Source: an uncultured Muribaculaceae bacterium
GTDB lineage: Bacteria > Bacteroidota > Bacteroidia > Bacteroidales > Muribaculaceae
Length of the DNA stretch: 12,672 bases
Assembly: GCA_905207535.1 (NCBI GenBank)
Contig: CAJLLX010000052.1
Coordinates: 1-12,672 of the forward strand
Direction: 5' to 3'
Positions 12,278-12,672 of this stretch are shown one piece after another. Under the pieces are notes generated by a model. That model worked only from the letters and a program-made list of their open reading frames with translations. It was not told the origin of the DNA and searched no databases. Position numbers and translations under genes: made by a program. How positions within the stretch are numbered: the first letter of the stretch is position 1; every line of letters begins with the position of its first letter.

Positions 12278-12672
12278 ATGAGACACAATAAATCTTTCAA
12301 TCATCTTTCGCGCAAGAAAGCTCACCGCGACGCCTTACTCGCCAACATGACCATTTCTCTTTTCAAGCACAAGAGAATCTTCACGACTCTGGCAAAGGCC
12401 AAAGCTCTGCGTGTATACGCCGAGCCTCTGATCACCCGTGCGAAGAACGATAGCATGGCCAACCGCCGCCTTGTATTCTCTTATCTGCAGAACAAGGAGG
12501 CCGTCAACATACTTTTCCGCGAAATTGCCGAGAAGATCGCCGACCGTCCCGGAGGTTACACCCGTATCCTCAAGACCGGCAACCGTCTGGGCGACAACGC
12601 CAAGACCTGCTTCATTGAGCTTGTAGACTACAACGAGAACATGCTCAAGGAGAAGGCCGGCAAGAAGGCCGG
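12278..12672 (+). CDS. rplQ: Large ribosomal subunit protein bL17 (partial, 3' end beyond window)
   Basis: L17 lies near the polypeptide exit tunnel on the 50S surface. The frame from ATG 12278 is open to the window end, giving 131 complete codons. It begins MRHNKSFNHLSRKKAHRDAL with LLANMTISLFKHKRIFTTLA, and later has RPGGYTRILKTGNRLGDNAK and CFIELVDYNENMLKEKAGKK. The core domain (about 115-120 residues) is complete, and the remaining codons are the start of the lysine-rich C-terminal extension common in Bacteroidetes. The stop is not in the window. Confidence 0.96.
   Translation, partial: MRHNKSFNHLSRKKAHRDALLANMTISLFKHKRIFTTLAKAKALRVYAEPLITRAKNDSMANRRLVFSYLQNKEAVNILFREIAEKIADRPGGYTRILKTGNRLGDNAKTCFIELVDYNENMLKEKAGKKA

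Overview
This window is a long stretch of the S10-spc-alpha ribosomal protein supercluster of a Bacteroidetes bacterium. All 22 genes lie on the + strand. Bacteroidales is likely, and a Muribaculaceae-like gut lineage is my best guess. The reasons are protein sequences of Bacteroidales type (330-residue RpoA, L17 still open at 131 codons, zinc-free S14, S4 and L36), A-rich start regions almost without Shine-Dalgarno sequences, a -7 box of the Bacteroidetes form TAnnTTTG before rpsM, and map-infA following secY with no adk between them. The genus cannot be fixed from this window.

Layout: 1-292 is GC-rich spacer, possibly with the last codons of rpsC. Then rplP-rpmC-rpsQ-rplN-rplX-rplE (293-2504) form a tight block. 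A strong intrinsic terminator-like hairpin, a possible promoter and a structured leader precede rpsN (2818-3087). A 590-bp GC-rich spacer leads to rpsH-rplF-rplR-rpsE-rpmD (3678-5749). A 140-bp spacer leads to rplO-secY (5890-7693), a 291-bp spacer to map (7985-8767), and a 211-bp spacer to infA-rpmJ (8979-9355). A promoter-bearing 152-bp spacer leads to rpsM-rpsK (9508-10314), and a 335-bp spacer to rpsD-rpoA-rplQ (10650 to the window end, rplQ cut off).

Together the genes supply large-subunit proteins (L16, L29, L14, L24, L5, L6, L18, L30, L15, L36, L17), small-subunit proteins (S17, S14, S8, S5, S13, S11, S4), initiation factor 1, the SecY translocon channel, methionine aminopeptidase and the RNA polymerase alpha subunit. 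The gene order is the classic one and no accessory gene is inserted.

What is unusual is between the genes. Tight blocks (gaps of -1 to 41 bp) alternate with eight spacers of 140-590 bp, about 2.3 kb in all. Most have a GC-rich core dense in perfect or near-perfect hairpins right after the upstream stop, then an AT-rich zone before the next start. Several share the heptamer GCCTGAG in mRNA orientation. I found no coding sequence in them. They are best explained as structured RNA spacers (processing, attenuation or autoregulation) or as expanded repeat-like intergenic DNA. I see no defence system, mobile element, CRISPR array or tRNA/rRNA gene.
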